Shown here: positions 56,901 through 64,000 of the stretch, in pieces
How positions within the stretch are numbered: the stretch's first letter is position 1
Layout of the letters: each line of letters begins with the position of its first letter
Notes under the pieces: model-generated
Database searches by the model: none
Told to the model about the DNA's origin: nothing
What the model saw: the letters and a program-made list of their open reading frames with translations, nothing else
Assembly: GCA_902712845.1 (NCBI GenBank)
Contig: LR743504.1
Coordinates: 532,001-596,000, forward strand
Reading direction: 5' to 3'
From: Methylobacterium bullatum
GTDB taxonomy: Bacteria > Pseudomonadota > Alphaproteobacteria > Rhizobiales > Beijerinckiaceae
DNA: 64,000 nucleotides
Translations under genes and position numbers: made by a program

Positions 56901-59771
56901 AGCGACTTCGACCGCCTGTTGGCCGACTGGCGCGAGGCGAAAGCCTCGAATTTCTTCCTGCGGGGGCGGCGCCTCGGCCGGGTTCGCGACCTCCTGGCCC
57001 CCTTCGCGCAAGGGAGCGCACCGGAGGATATCGGGCCAGACCTCGTCACCCTCGCCGAGATCAAGGCCCTGCAGGCGGCAAGACCCGCTCTGGCGGAGGT
57101 TCTGGAGAGCGCCACCGCGGAACTCGGACATCACTGGTCGGATCCGGCGGCCCCCGCCGACCTATTCACCGCTCCGATGGCCTGGGCGACGCGGCTCGCA
57201 CCGGTCATCGCCGCGATGGCGCCGCTCGTTGGAGGCCCGGACATCGTCCGGGCGAGGCTTGCCGAGTTCCTCGACACCGAGGACGGCAGGCTCGAACCTG
57301 GCGGCAGCCTGGCCTTGGCAAAGGAGGATTTCACGACGCGGAGAAGCGCCGCCGTGAAGGCGATCGAGACGCTCGGGCGTCTGGCCGGCAGGGCCAAGCC
57401 CGACCGCCCGCTGGAGACGGAGGGCGATTGGGTGGCCGGCACCCTCGCCGTTGCGGAACGCTGGCGGAGGGTGCTGCCCAAGGCGCAGGCCTGGGCAAGC
57501 TGGCAGAGGGCGGTGAGCGAGGCGACGAAGGCGGGGCTCGGTCCGCTGGTCGCCGCGATCGAGGCGGGAACGCTGCAGGACGACGCCATCCTCCCGGCCT
57601 TCGAGGGCGCCTATGCGCGCTGGTGGATCGACCATGCCGTCACCGACGACGTCCGCCTGCGCGATTTCATGGGCCAGCGCCACGAAGAGGCGATCCGGGG
57701 CTTCGGCGAGGCCGATTCCCGGCTTTCCGGCCTCGCCGGGGCGGCGGTGCGTCTCCGGATCGGCGGCGGTGTGCCGCTCGCCGGCGCCTTCGGCACCGAC
57801 CCCGAATGGGGCACGCTGGCGCGCGAAATCACCAAGCGCGCCCGGCACATGCCTCTGCGCCAGCTCTTCGCGCGGATGCCGAACGCGCTGACCCGTCTGA
57901 CCCCCTGCCTGATGATGAGCCCGCTCTCCATCGCCCAGTACTGGCCGGCCGAGGCGAAGCCCTTCGACATCGTCATCTTCGACGAGGCCTCGCAGATCGC
58001 CCCCTGGGACGCCATCGGCGCCATCGCGCGGGGCCGGCAGGTGGTCATCGTCGGCGATCCCGAACAATTGCCGCCCACCAATGTGGGCGATCGCGGCGTC
58101 GACGAGATCTCGGACGGTCTCGACGTCGCCGATCAGGAGAGCATCCTCGACGAGTGCCTGGCGGCGAACCTGCCGCAAAGGCGCCTGGCCTGGCACTACA
58201 GGAGCCGGCACGAGAGCCTCATCGCCTTCTCGAACCGCCACTATTATCGCGGCGGGCTCGTCACCTTCCCCTCCCCCGTCACCGAGGACCGGGCGGTGCG
58301 GCTCCAGCACGTGGCCGACGGGCTCTACGAGCGCGGCGGGGCGCGGGTGAACCGGCCCGAAGCGCGCGCCCTGGTGGCGGAGGTGGTGGCACGCCTCTCG
58401 GCCCCGGCCTTCGCGGCGGAGGAGCGGTCGCTCGGCATCGTCACCTTCAACGGCGAGCAGCAGCGCTTGATCGAGAACCTGCTCGATGCCGAGCGGCGGA
58501 GAAAGCCGGAACTGGAGCGGTTCTTCGACGGGCGGACCTGGAAAGAGCCGGTCTTCGTGAAGAATCTCGAGACCGTGCAGGGCGACGAGCGCGACGCGAT
58601 CCTGTTCTCGGTAGCGGCAGGGCCGGATGCCACGGGCCGGATCACCGGACAGATCAGTTCGCTCAACCGCGAGGGCGGCCACCGACGCCTCAACGTGGCG
58701 ATCACCCGGGCCCGGCGGGAACTCGTGGTCTTCGCGTCGATGCGGGCCGATCAGGTGGATCTCGGACGCGGCAGCGCCCGCGGCGTGCGCGACTTCAAGC
58801 ACTTCCTCGATTTCGCCGAGCACGGCGCCCGCGCCCTCGAAACGGCGGCCGCTCCGACGGGGGGAGACGTCGAATCGCCGTTCGAGGGCGCGGTGATGGC
58901 GGCTTTGGCCGCACGGGGCTGGAGAATCGTGCCTCAGGTCGGGGTTTCCGCCTTTCGGATCGACCTCGGCATCGTCCATCCCGACGCTCCGGGTCGCTAC
59001 CTCGCGGGGGTGGAGTGCGATGGGGCGACCTATCACCGGGCGGCGACGGCGCGCGACCGTGACCGCCTGCGCGAATGGGTGCTCACAGACCTCGGTTGGC
59101 GCATCCACCGGGTCTGGAGCACCGATTGGTGGAACGATCCGCAAGGTGCCCTCGACCGGCTCGACAGGGCCTTGCGGGCCGATCTCGACGCAGGCAGGAC
59201 GAAGCCGGAGCCGGTCGAGACCGCGCCGGTCGCCCCCGATATCCCGCAGGTGGAGCCCCCCGGCCTCTATGAACCCGCCGACCTGTCGGGCTTCTCTCCC
59301 GATGCCGCGCGGTTCCACGAGGTGAGTTACGAGGCCACGCTGGCGGCGATGGCGAGCGAGGTGGTCCTGCGCGAAGGTCCTGTTTTTGCTGACGTTCTCG
59401 CCGAACGACTACTGCGCGCTCATGGCTTTGCCCGGATCACGGCCCGCCTGCGCCAGCGCGCTTTAGCAGCCGTCGATCCCCGCTGCCCCCACACCAGCGA
59501 GGGCGACCGCATCGTGCTCTGGCCGGAGGCCGCCCCTGCCGGGCCGGTGAGGTTCCGGCCGGCTCAAGGGGATGGGCGAGCCCCCGCCGACATCCCGCTC
59601 CAGGAGCTCGCAGGCCTCGCCCGCGACCTCGAACCGGCACCCGGCGTCGAGGGGCGGATGGCCGCGCATCAGGGCCTCGGCCGGATGAGCGAGGCGGTAC
59701 GCGCCCGGTTCTCCGAGGCCGCCTCGCTCGCGCGGGTGAGCGAAGCGCCGGCCCCGAAACCCGTCGGATGA
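53997..59771 (+). CDS. DUF4011-SF1 helicase-Vsr-like nuclease protein (Hhe-like, putative antiphage)
   Basis: A 1924-residue multidomain protein. In the numbering from 53997: an N-terminal region beginning TRCGLACTIADHASVASWQN; DUF4011 from about residue 400 (LLDLTLRNKLLNFKPGKGSL); an SF1 helicase with Walker A FGPPGTGKSQT near 685 and Walker B IVIFDEASQIAPWD near 1327, PEQLPP, RSRHESLIAFSN, VQGDERDAILFS near 1527 and VAITRARRELVVFAS near 1567; a Vsr/restriction-endonuclease-like domain near 1628-1718 (LAARGWRIVPQVGVSAFRID, GVECDGATYHRAATARDRDR, GWRIHRVWSTDWW); and a DUF3320-like C-terminus. This order matches the single-gene Hhe antiphage candidates (DUF4011-helicase-Vsr). ATG at 53997 has GGGGAA upstream; 53880 is an alternative. 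Confidence 0.88.
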   Translation: MDDTLEASEGARTRCGLACTIADHASVASWQNGIPLIRDITLTNGGDADLADVTLHVGATPPLFRTTTVPIQRIAAGGVQRIDSPDLRIDGAIFAELRESGLCTVTLTLTAPTEGSDRAGELAREEFDLRLLPPSHWGGADAAPELLAAFVRPNDPAVDGILRSAAAILDRARRSTAFDGYRSGRRARAWEMAEAIHAAMAALRITYVLPPASFERSGQKVREPGAIVERRLATCLDLTLLWAACCEQAGLNPLLILTRDHALLGLWLVDETLPETVGDDAQALRKRRDLQELVLIETIVLTADPPGSFADAVAAGARLIDADAESPLEMVLDLRRTRLSSISPLDTGEPGARAPAPEIAAALVQALGAPPSFVEDLPAPRLDLPRREPRDRLEAWKLRLLDLTLRNKLLNFKPGKGSLTLDCPEPGAFEDALAAGRAFRLVARPPSEASVGASDVERGEIAADVGTEELEARLTDLFRLARGSFEEGGANVLFLAFGFLTWTRGNGMPPARAPLLLVPAALSRASVRAGFRLVRHDEEARLNPTLLEMLRQDFDLDMPDFAEGLPGDESGLEVEAVWRIVRTHIRDLKGFEVTTEVVLSAFSFTKFLMWKDLSERTDLLKRSPVVRHLLDTPKQAYGDGAGFPVPERLDAEHPPSGIFTPLLADSSQVSAILAAASGKDFVLFGPPGTGKSQTIANMIAQCLALGRTVLFVSQKSAALEVVRRRLDAVGLGACCLEVHAAKAQKTHVIAQLREAWAARGGESVPWEDAATDLQRRREGLNGVVESLHATRANGLSAHAAMARVIADRQAGRDGLSLVWPKDATSAPGHRDSLRAQCGELAALRPIVGDIANHPLRGIGAIAWSPLWRAEMEQAVPELARTLPDFATSGQRLAEAMGLTPLGRTYDGLRALSSLAAALFRPEARMGLRFLGPGGAALRQAVEARRTRQDERARLNARLFVPYAPSVFGSDFDRLLADWREAKASNFFLRGRRLGRVRDLLAPFAQGSAPEDIGPDLVTLAEIKALQAARPALAEVLESATAELGHHWSDPAAPADLFTAPMAWATRLAPVIAAMAPLVGGPDIVRARLAEFLDTEDGRLEPGGSLALAKEDFTTRRSAAVKAIETLGRLAGRAKPDRPLETEGDWVAGTLAVAERWRRVLPKAQAWASWQRAVSEATKAGLGPLVAAIEAGTLQDDAILPAFEGAYARWWIDHAVTDDVRLRDFMGQRHEEAIRGFGEADSRLSGLAGAAVRLRIGGGVPLAGAFGTDPEWGTLAREITKRARHMPLRQLFARMPNALTRLTPCLMMSPLSIAQYWPAEAKPFDIVIFDEASQIAPWDAIGAIARGRQVVIVGDPEQLPPTNVGDRGVDEISDGLDVADQESILDECLAANLPQRRLAWHYRSRHESLIAFSNRHYYRGGLVTFPSPVTEDRAVRLQHVADGLYERGGARVNRPEARALVAEVVARLSAPAFAAEERSLGIVTFNGEQQRLIENLLDAERRRKPELERFFDGRTWKEPVFVKNLETVQGDERDAILFSVAAGPDATGRITGQISSLNREGGHRRLNVAITRARRELVVFASMRADQVDLGRGSARGVRDFKHFLDFAEHGARALETAAAPTGGDVESPFEGAVMAALAARGWRIVPQVGVSAFRIDLGIVHPDAPGRYLAGVECDGATYHRAATARDRDRLREWVLTDLGWRIHRVWSTDWWNDPQGALDRLDRALRADLDAGRTKPEPVETAPVAPDIPQVEPPGLYEPADLSGFSPDAARFHEVSYEATLAAMASEVVLREGPVFADVLAERLLRAHGFARITARLRQRALAAVDPRCPHTSEGDRIVLWPEAAPAGPVRFRPAQGDGRAPADIPLQELAGLARDLEPAPGVEGRMAAHQGLGRMSEAVRARFSEAASLARVSEAPAPKPVG

Positions 59772-59850
59772 GACGGGCGGATCGACCGCCACGCGACCCC
59801 CGTTTCGACCGCCATGCGACGGGGTTTACGGCGGTACGCGACAGACAAAA

Positions 59851-59872
59851 GCCCCGCCTGGTAAGGCGGGGC
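59851..59872 (-). terminator. Terminator of the small membrane protein gene
   Basis: GCCCCGCC (59851-59858) pairs with GGCGGGGC (59865-59872); on the minus strand the stem is followed by TTTTGTC. It lies 34 nt beyond the stop at 59907 and separates that gene from the helicase gene. Confidence 0.8.
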
Positions 59873-59906
59873 CGATGGCGGTGACTTTGCAGCCGTGCGA
59901 CGTGGA

Positions 59907-60077
59907 TCAGGCCGCGAGCTTCAGAGCCTCGGGAGCGTTGTCGTTGACGAGGACGAGCTCGCCCGCCGTGACGGTGGAGGTGCTAGTCGTGGGGGTCAGG
60001 CGATCGGCGACGAAGGCCACCAGGGAGATGTTGGCGGCAGCGGCGACAGCGACGGCGGTGAGAATGAGAGCGGTCAT
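59907..60077 (-). CDS. Small membrane-anchored protein, unknown
   Basis: A 56-residue protein MTALILTAVAVAAAANISLV... with one N-terminal hydrophobic helix (to about residue 26) and a polar Thr/Ser/Val tail. AAGGAAC lies about 9 nt before the ATG at 60077, and a terminator follows, so it has the outline of a genuine single-gene transcript. No family recognised. Longer frames from 60164 add a leader without support. Confidence 0.6.
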   Translation of the reverse strand: MTALILTAVAVAAAANISLVAFVADRLTPTTSTSTVTAGELVLVNDNAPEALKLAA

Positions 60078-60282
60078 ATCGATGTTCCTTGCGGCGTTGC
60101 GTTTGCGTTGCAGCATGTATGACAGCCTCCCCGCCTCATTGGTATACCAAACGCCAAATACCACTCATGCAGCCCGCGCATGACATGCACGATATCATGC
60201 GAAGCCCTGCATTTAACGCACTATGGTGCATGTTGAGCAGAAAGCTCGATCTACCTCTCTCCTGCCCGAAGGTCCCAGCCCA

Positions 60283-60528
60283 ATGCCCCGCTTCATCTCA
60301 GCCGTCGTCACCCTTTTGCTCGCGGGATGGTCCTTCGACGCAACTGCGCAGGATGCGAACCGGGTGCGTGCGATGAACGCGGTGAGCGACCTGGCGCGGG
60401 CGCACCGCGAGCGGACGGAGACGCTCCGGCACATGGAGACGGTTCAGCGCGACCGGGCCCGAGCGGATGACAGGATCCGGCGCAACGCCGAGCGGGACAG
60501 CCGTTCGATGCGACGCTTCGACCGCTGA
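60283..60528 (+). CDS. Small exported basic protein, unknown
   Basis: An 81-residue protein with signal sequence MPRFISAVVTLLLAGWSF ending DATAQD, followed by an Arg/Asp/Glu-rich helical tail (AHRERTETLRHMETVQRDRA). GAAGG precedes the ATG at 60283. The mature part of about 58 residues is highly charged and probably one long helix. No family recognised. Region 60529-60745 downstream shows nothing supported. Confidence 0.55.
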   Translation: MPRFISAVVTLLLAGWSFDATAQDANRVRAMNAVSDLARAHRERTETLRHMETVQRDRARADDRIRRNAERDSRSMRRFDR

Positions 60529-60745
60529 GCCGGCATCGACGGCAGACCTCCGCCCTCCCCCGTTACCCGCACCCTGTCGTCATCAAACTCTGATAGATTG
60601 TAACGACCCCGAGCGTCGGAGATGAGTGGCAAACGGATTCCAGTCTTTCGCCCTCAAGCAGATGTTCCGCCTTCGACCCGACCTCGTCGCTCTCTGCGAA
60701 GCAGCTCACGTGCAAGCGGACCTTAAATTGCCAGAGACGTAAGTT

Positions 60746-62755
60746 TTAGAAGCCGACGGCACGCGCGGGTTTGGTATCTTCCGATTCAAGGAACTGCACG
60801 TTCATGCTTGCGCCGAGGCGATGCCGTACGAGGCAGTCGAACCGGCGTCCGTCCACATCGACGATGAGGACGAACCGTTCCGGCACCGTGGTATGCAGGC
60901 GCACATGCAACCGTGCGCCGCCGTCCGATAGGTCGCGGATCGAGCAGGCGATGCGGCCGCCGTCCGAGACATGAATGTGAGCGGCGAGCAAGATACGCGT
61001 TCGGCGATTAGCGCGCCGTTCTTCCATCCCGATGGTCCAATTGTCCAAGCCCGTGCTGATGCTCGACACACCGTCGGCGGCCTGCTGCATGCTGGCCAGG
61101 ATCTCACCCGTGGCGTGCGCCTGTTCATCCATCGAGGCAGTGACGCCATCGACATGCTGGCTGATCGTACCGATCGCCGCGGTGATCGAGGCCAGGGTGG
61201 TCGCGACCTCGCTCGAGACAGCCTGCATGCCAGTAATTTCGCTGCTGATCCGGTTCGTGGCCGCTGCGGCCTGGCCAGCCAGGTTCTTCACTTCTGTCGC
61301 GACCACCGCAAAGCCGCGCCCTGCAGCGCCGGCCCGTGCCGCCTCAATCGTCGCGTTCAACGCCAGCAGATTGATCTGTTGCGCAATGTCCGTGATCATC
61401 GTGGCAACGCCGCTCATCGCATGCGCTGCCGCACGCAGCCGCTCGGTTGCGGCATCCGCCTCGCCGGCTCGACCATGGATGTCGTCCACGACGGTCTTGG
61501 ACTGAATCATGCTGCGAGAGATCGAAAGCGCTGAGGCATTCATGGCGTCGGCCGCATCCGTGACCGCCTGAACGTGATCGAGCGTGCGCTCGGCTGCCTC
61601 TACGGCGACCGACCGCGCCTCCATGTTGGCGGTGACGTCGGAAGCGTATTTGACGATTTTGATCAATCGGCCACTCGGGTCGAAGATCGGGTTGTAGCTG
61701 GCCTGGATCCACACGGCACGGCCGCCCTTGCCGAAGCGCTGGAACATGCCCGATGAAAAACTGCCGCCTCTCAGGCGGTCCCAGAACGCGGCGTAGTCCG
61801 TTGTCTGCGCGTAGCCAGGCTCGACGAACATGGCGTGCGGTCGCCCCCTTATCTCCTCGATCGCGTAGCCGAGCGACTTTAGGAAGTTCGTATTGGCATC
61901 GAGGACCGTCGCGTCGGGGGCGAACTCGATCACTGCCTGTGAGCGATTGACGGCCGCGAGCTGAGCCATTGCATCCGCTACCTGCAGTTTCTGCCCGGTA
62001 ATGTCGGTGGCGAACTTCACGACCTTGATCGGAACACCATCCCGATCACGGATCGGATTGTAGGTTGCCTGGATCCACACTTCGCGACCGCCCTTGGCGA
62101 TCCGCTTGAACTCCCCTGAGCTGAACTCGCCTTTGCCCAGGACGGACCAGAACTCACGATAGGCCTCACCTTCGCGCTCGGCCGGTTCCACGAACATACT
62201 GTGATGACGTCCTTGGACCTCGTCGAGCGCGTAGCCCACGGCCGAAAGGAAGTTGGCGTTGGCATTCAGGATCGTGCCATCGAGCGCGAACTCGATGACG
62301 GCCTGTGAGCGCTGCAGAGCTCCGAGCTGACCGTCATGGTCGATGTTGCGTAATACTTGCTGAGTGACATCGGTTGCGAACTTGACCACTCGGATCACAC
62401 GTCCGGCTCGATCAAGGACGGGATTATATGTGGCCTGGATCCAGACCTCGCGTCCATTCTTTGCGAAACGCTTGAACTCGCGCGTCTGCGGCTCGCCGTG
62501 GCGCAGCGCCTCCCAGAACGCTCGATAAGCCTCGCTGCCTTGCTCCGCGGCAGAGACGAATCGAACGTGGTTCTGCCCCTTCAGGTCGGAAAGGGTATAG
62601 CCCATCAGGTCGAGAAAGAGAGTGTTGGCAGTGAGCACCGTGCCGTCAGGAGCAAACTCGATCCGGGCCGTTGACTTGTCGACCGCGGTCATAAGCGCAC
62701 GCAGATCAGTATCAAAAAACGGCACGTAGCTATCCCCACGATGCGCTGGTCGCAT
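60746..62755 (-). CDS. Soluble chemotaxis receptor with three PAS domains and PilZ
   Basis: A 669-residue protein with no transmembrane helix. Three similar PAS-PAC units (about residues 10-125, 130-250, 255-375), each ending in a pattern like [28 protein letters not shown], are followed by an MCP signalling domain (tip around [20 protein letters not shown], about 455-500) and a C-terminal PilZ domain ([29 protein letters not shown]). PAS domains of this group often carry haem or FAD for redox sensing. PilZ binds cyclic di-GMP (RxxxR and D/NxSxxG-like RRANRR and DLSDGGA). ATG at 62755 has GAGAAGGGGA just upstream and is preferred to 62788. Confidence 0.87.
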   Translation of the reverse strand: MRPAHRGDSYVPFFDTDLRALMTAVDKSTARIEFAPDGTVLTANTLFLDLMGYTLSDLKGQNHVRFVSAAEQGSEAYRAFWEALRHGEPQTREFKRFAKNGREVWIQATYNPVLDRAGRVIRVVKFATDVTQQVLRNIDHDGQLGALQRSQAVIEFALDGTILNANANFLSAVGYALDEVQGRHHSMFVEPAEREGEAYREFWSVLGKGEFSSGEFKRIAKGGREVWIQATYNPIRDRDGVPIKVVKFATDITGQKLQVADAMAQLAAVNRSQAVIEFAPDATVLDANTNFLKSLGYAIEEIRGRPHAMFVEPGYAQTTDYAAFWDRLRGGSFSSGMFQRFGKGGRAVWIQASYNPIFDPSGRLIKIVKYASDVTANMEARSVAVEAAERTLDHVQAVTDAADAMNASALSISRSMIQSKTVVDDIHGRAGEADAATERLRAAAHAMSGVATMITDIAQQINLLALNATIEAARAGAAGRGFAVVATEVKNLAGQAAAATNRISSEITGMQAVSSEVATTLASITAAIGTISQHVDGVTASMDEQAHATGEILASMQQAADGVSSISTGLDNWTIGMEERRANRRTRILLAAHIHVSDGGRIACSIRDLSDGGARLHVRLHTTVPERFVLIVDVDGRRFDCLVRHRLGASMNVQFLESEDTKPARAVGF

Positions 62756-62809
62756 TCCCCTTCTCGTTGGCAGCCATAAGTTAAGCAAAACTGAAACAAC
62801 CTTAAAGCG

Positions 62810-63060
62810 AGTTGCAGTTTTTAATTATCGGAAACAGATATTTTATAAGAAATTTCACTCAGACCGACAATAATTAGCTCCAATAGGAATATATTAGACG
62901 CTACTAATATTATTATGTTTCAAATGAAGCGCTATATCGTAAACGTATTATAATAACTCACTGTATTAATAAAGATGTATCTGCAATATTTAGAAGAAGG
63001 TATTTTGTTGTTATTTTGAGGTATATTTAAATAAAATCCCTTCCCGCATTGGAGTAGCGC
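62810..63060. other. AT-rich island
   Basis: About 250 bases upstream of the chemotaxis receptor are strikingly AT-rich (runs such as TTTAATTATCGG, AATATTATTATG, TATTAATAAAG) while the surrounding sequence is well over 60 percent GC. The only frames here are short and lack family resemblance. It may be a promoter region bound by an AT-preferring protein, or the edge of acquired DNA. Confidence 0.6.
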
Positions 63061-63166
63061 GTTGATTTGACTTGGTCGAAGCATGGACCGGTTCATGGGG
63101 CTTCGGTGCGTCCTTTTGCTCCACCTCACTATATGCTGATAAGCCGACCCTTAATCACCGGAACGA

Positions 63167-63440
63167 CTAGTACTCACGATCGTGCAAGGTCCGGCTATAG
63201 AGCGCGCGCATTTCGCCCCAGCCGCGCACGGGGGCGGAGTGATCGTAGACGTGAAAGTCCGGCATCATCCAACCATGCGCGGCCGGATAGATCTGCGTCG
63301 TCTACCGCACGTTGGCCTGCATTCGGGCTGTCTCCCATCACATGGCCATTGCGGGCAGGTAGCTGCCGGCGTTCTCGGCCGCTGCGATGTTGATCTCGGC
63401 CGTCAACTTCGACGCGAACGGGTAAGGGCCCGTGGACGCG
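63167..63440 (-). pseudogene. Dienelactone hydrolase family remnant
   Basis: One minus-strand frame reads PYPFASKLTAEINIAAAENA, GSYLPAMAM, stop, WETARMQANVR, stop, then QIYPAAHGWMMPDFHVYDHS, then APVRGWGEMRALYSRTLH and the TAG stop at 63167-63169. The last parts match the C-terminal third of dienelactone hydrolases (YP-x-AxHGW with the catalytic His, then PDxxVYxxxxAxxxWxxMxALF). The stops are TGA and TAG in the same frame, and the N-terminal two thirds with the Cys and Asp of the triad is missing. The gene is dead unless these are errors. The rest of 63061-63670 shows nothing else. Confidence 0.65.
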
Positions 63441-63670
63441 ACCGTCCCCCCTCCCTGGAAGGGAGGCGCCCGCCAGTTGGGTGAATGCCCGAGCCCTCCG
63501 GGAAGCGAGACCATGCCGGAACGGACGACGGAAGTCCGAGATCGACCTCCCCATCTCGGGGCGGCAGGAATGGTAGCGGTTCGCGGTGATCGCCCGGCGG
63601 CAAGGCGACCCGCCCTCGTCACGAGGGGGGCGCTCGTTCCAGGCGGAGCGGCGTCGCGCCGGACCCGGTC

Positions 63671-64000
63671 TCACTCGTCGGTGGAGAACATCTCGTCGAA
63701 GGAATAGCCGGAGCCGCGTACGGTGCGGATCGGGTCGCTCTGGCGCGGGCGGTTGATGGCCTTGCGCAGGCGGCCCACATGGACGTCCACCGTGCGCTCG
63801 TCGATATAGACGTCGTGGCCCCAGACCCCGTCGAGGAGCTGCTCCCGCGAGAATACCCGGCCGGGGCTCTGCATCAGGAATTCGAGGAGCTTGAACTCGG
63901 TGGGGCCGAGATGGATCTCGCGGCCCTGGCGGCGGATGCGGTGGCTGACCCGGTCGAGCTCGATATTGCCGGCGATGAGCAGGTCCGCCACGTGGCTGGG
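63671..64000 (-). CDS. phoB: Phosphate regulon response regulator PhoB (C-terminal part)
   Basis: The 109 C-terminal residues of an OmpR/PhoB-type regulator; the gene begins beyond the right edge. The winged-helix domain is intact: IHLGPTEFKLLEFLMQSPGR, VFSREQLLDGVWGHDVYIDE and RTVDVHVGRLRKAIN, ending RTVRGSGYSFDEMFSTDE, which matches PhoB of alphaproteobacteria almost word for word in the known family. PhoB activates phosphate-starvation genes. A Met at 63991 could be taken as a start but the frame continues beyond it. Confidence 0.85.
   Translation of the reverse strand, partial: PSHVADLLIAGNIELDRVSHRIRRQGREIHLGPTEFKLLEFLMQSPGRVFSREQLLDGVWGHDVYIDERTVDVHVGRLRKAINRPRQSDPIRTVRGSGYSFDEMFSTDE

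Noticed and set aside
57162..59318. 718-residue minus-strand frame inside the helicase gene
   Set aside because: Antisense shadow of the helicase and nuclease domains, no independent family resemblance.
60165..60282. Cluster of CATGC motifs as a regulatory repeat
   Set aside because: Spacing is irregular and the motif is short; it may be chance.
62932..63129. 65-residue minus-strand frame in the AT-rich island
   Set aside because: Composition-driven Asn/Ile/Tyr-rich frame with no ribosome binding site or resemblance to a family.

Overview
The window is a GC-rich chromosomal segment of an alphaproteobacterium in the Hyphomicrobiales, most likely a Methylobacterium or Methylorubrum. The pointers are flbT beside alphaproteobacterial flagellins, the yebC/ruvCAB/ybgC/tolQRAB neighbourhood, an HWE-family histidine kinase, a fructose bisphosphatase/phosphoribulokinase cluster with a divergent CbbR/QscR-type LysR gene, and dispersed GC-rich palindromes typical of these genomes. 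No rRNA, tRNA, CRISPR array, intact insertion sequence or prophage was seen. The genus assignment is an inference from gene content.

Layout. 1-4000: flagellar filament genes (possible flaF end, flbT, two tandem flagellins, a FlaG-like gene). 4100-6400: molybdate ABC transporter genes modC and modB without modA, then a candidate small gene. 6500-17400: housekeeping and accessory enzymes (prmA, aminopeptidase P, a DadA-type oxidase, a DsbD-like reductase with a redoxin, a GNAT protein, an MFS transporter, a nucleotidyltransferase-fold protein). 17400-29640: the Tol envelope system (tolB, tolA, tolR, tolQ, ybgC), two tandem metallophosphoesterases and the Holliday-junction genes ruvB, ruvA and ruvC, interrupted by Uma2, bfr-bfd, a frameshifted small gene and yceI. 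30000-33350: a multi-sensor HWE kinase with an overlapping response regulator. 33850-40710: yebC, then the sugar-phosphate operon fbp-prk-rpe-cbbY and the divergent LysR gene with a ferredoxin-reductase-like flavoprotein.

40740-50080: an XRE regulator, a META-domain protein, cysK, three tiny hydrophilic proteins, an acyl-CoA synthetase, typA, and an ArsR-type regulator divergent from an SDR gene with a palindromic operator candidate between them. 50150-53690: an M20 peptidase and the translationally coupled DUF3649/PepSY/DUF3325 membrane operon. 53997-59771: a giant DUF4011-SF1 helicase-Vsr-like nuclease protein, the best candidate for an antiphage system here. 59900-64000: two small proteins, a soluble PAS-PAS-PAS-MCP-PilZ receptor, an AT-rich island, a decayed dienelactone hydrolase, and the 3' end of phoB.

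The points most worth a second look are the Hhe-like helicase-nuclease, the PRK/LysR cluster with no RuBisCO in view, a hairpin covering the Shine-Dalgarno of the nucleotidyltransferase gene, an Irr/ICE-like palindrome before bfd-bfr, the two broken genes, and several small genes below usual annotation cut-offs.
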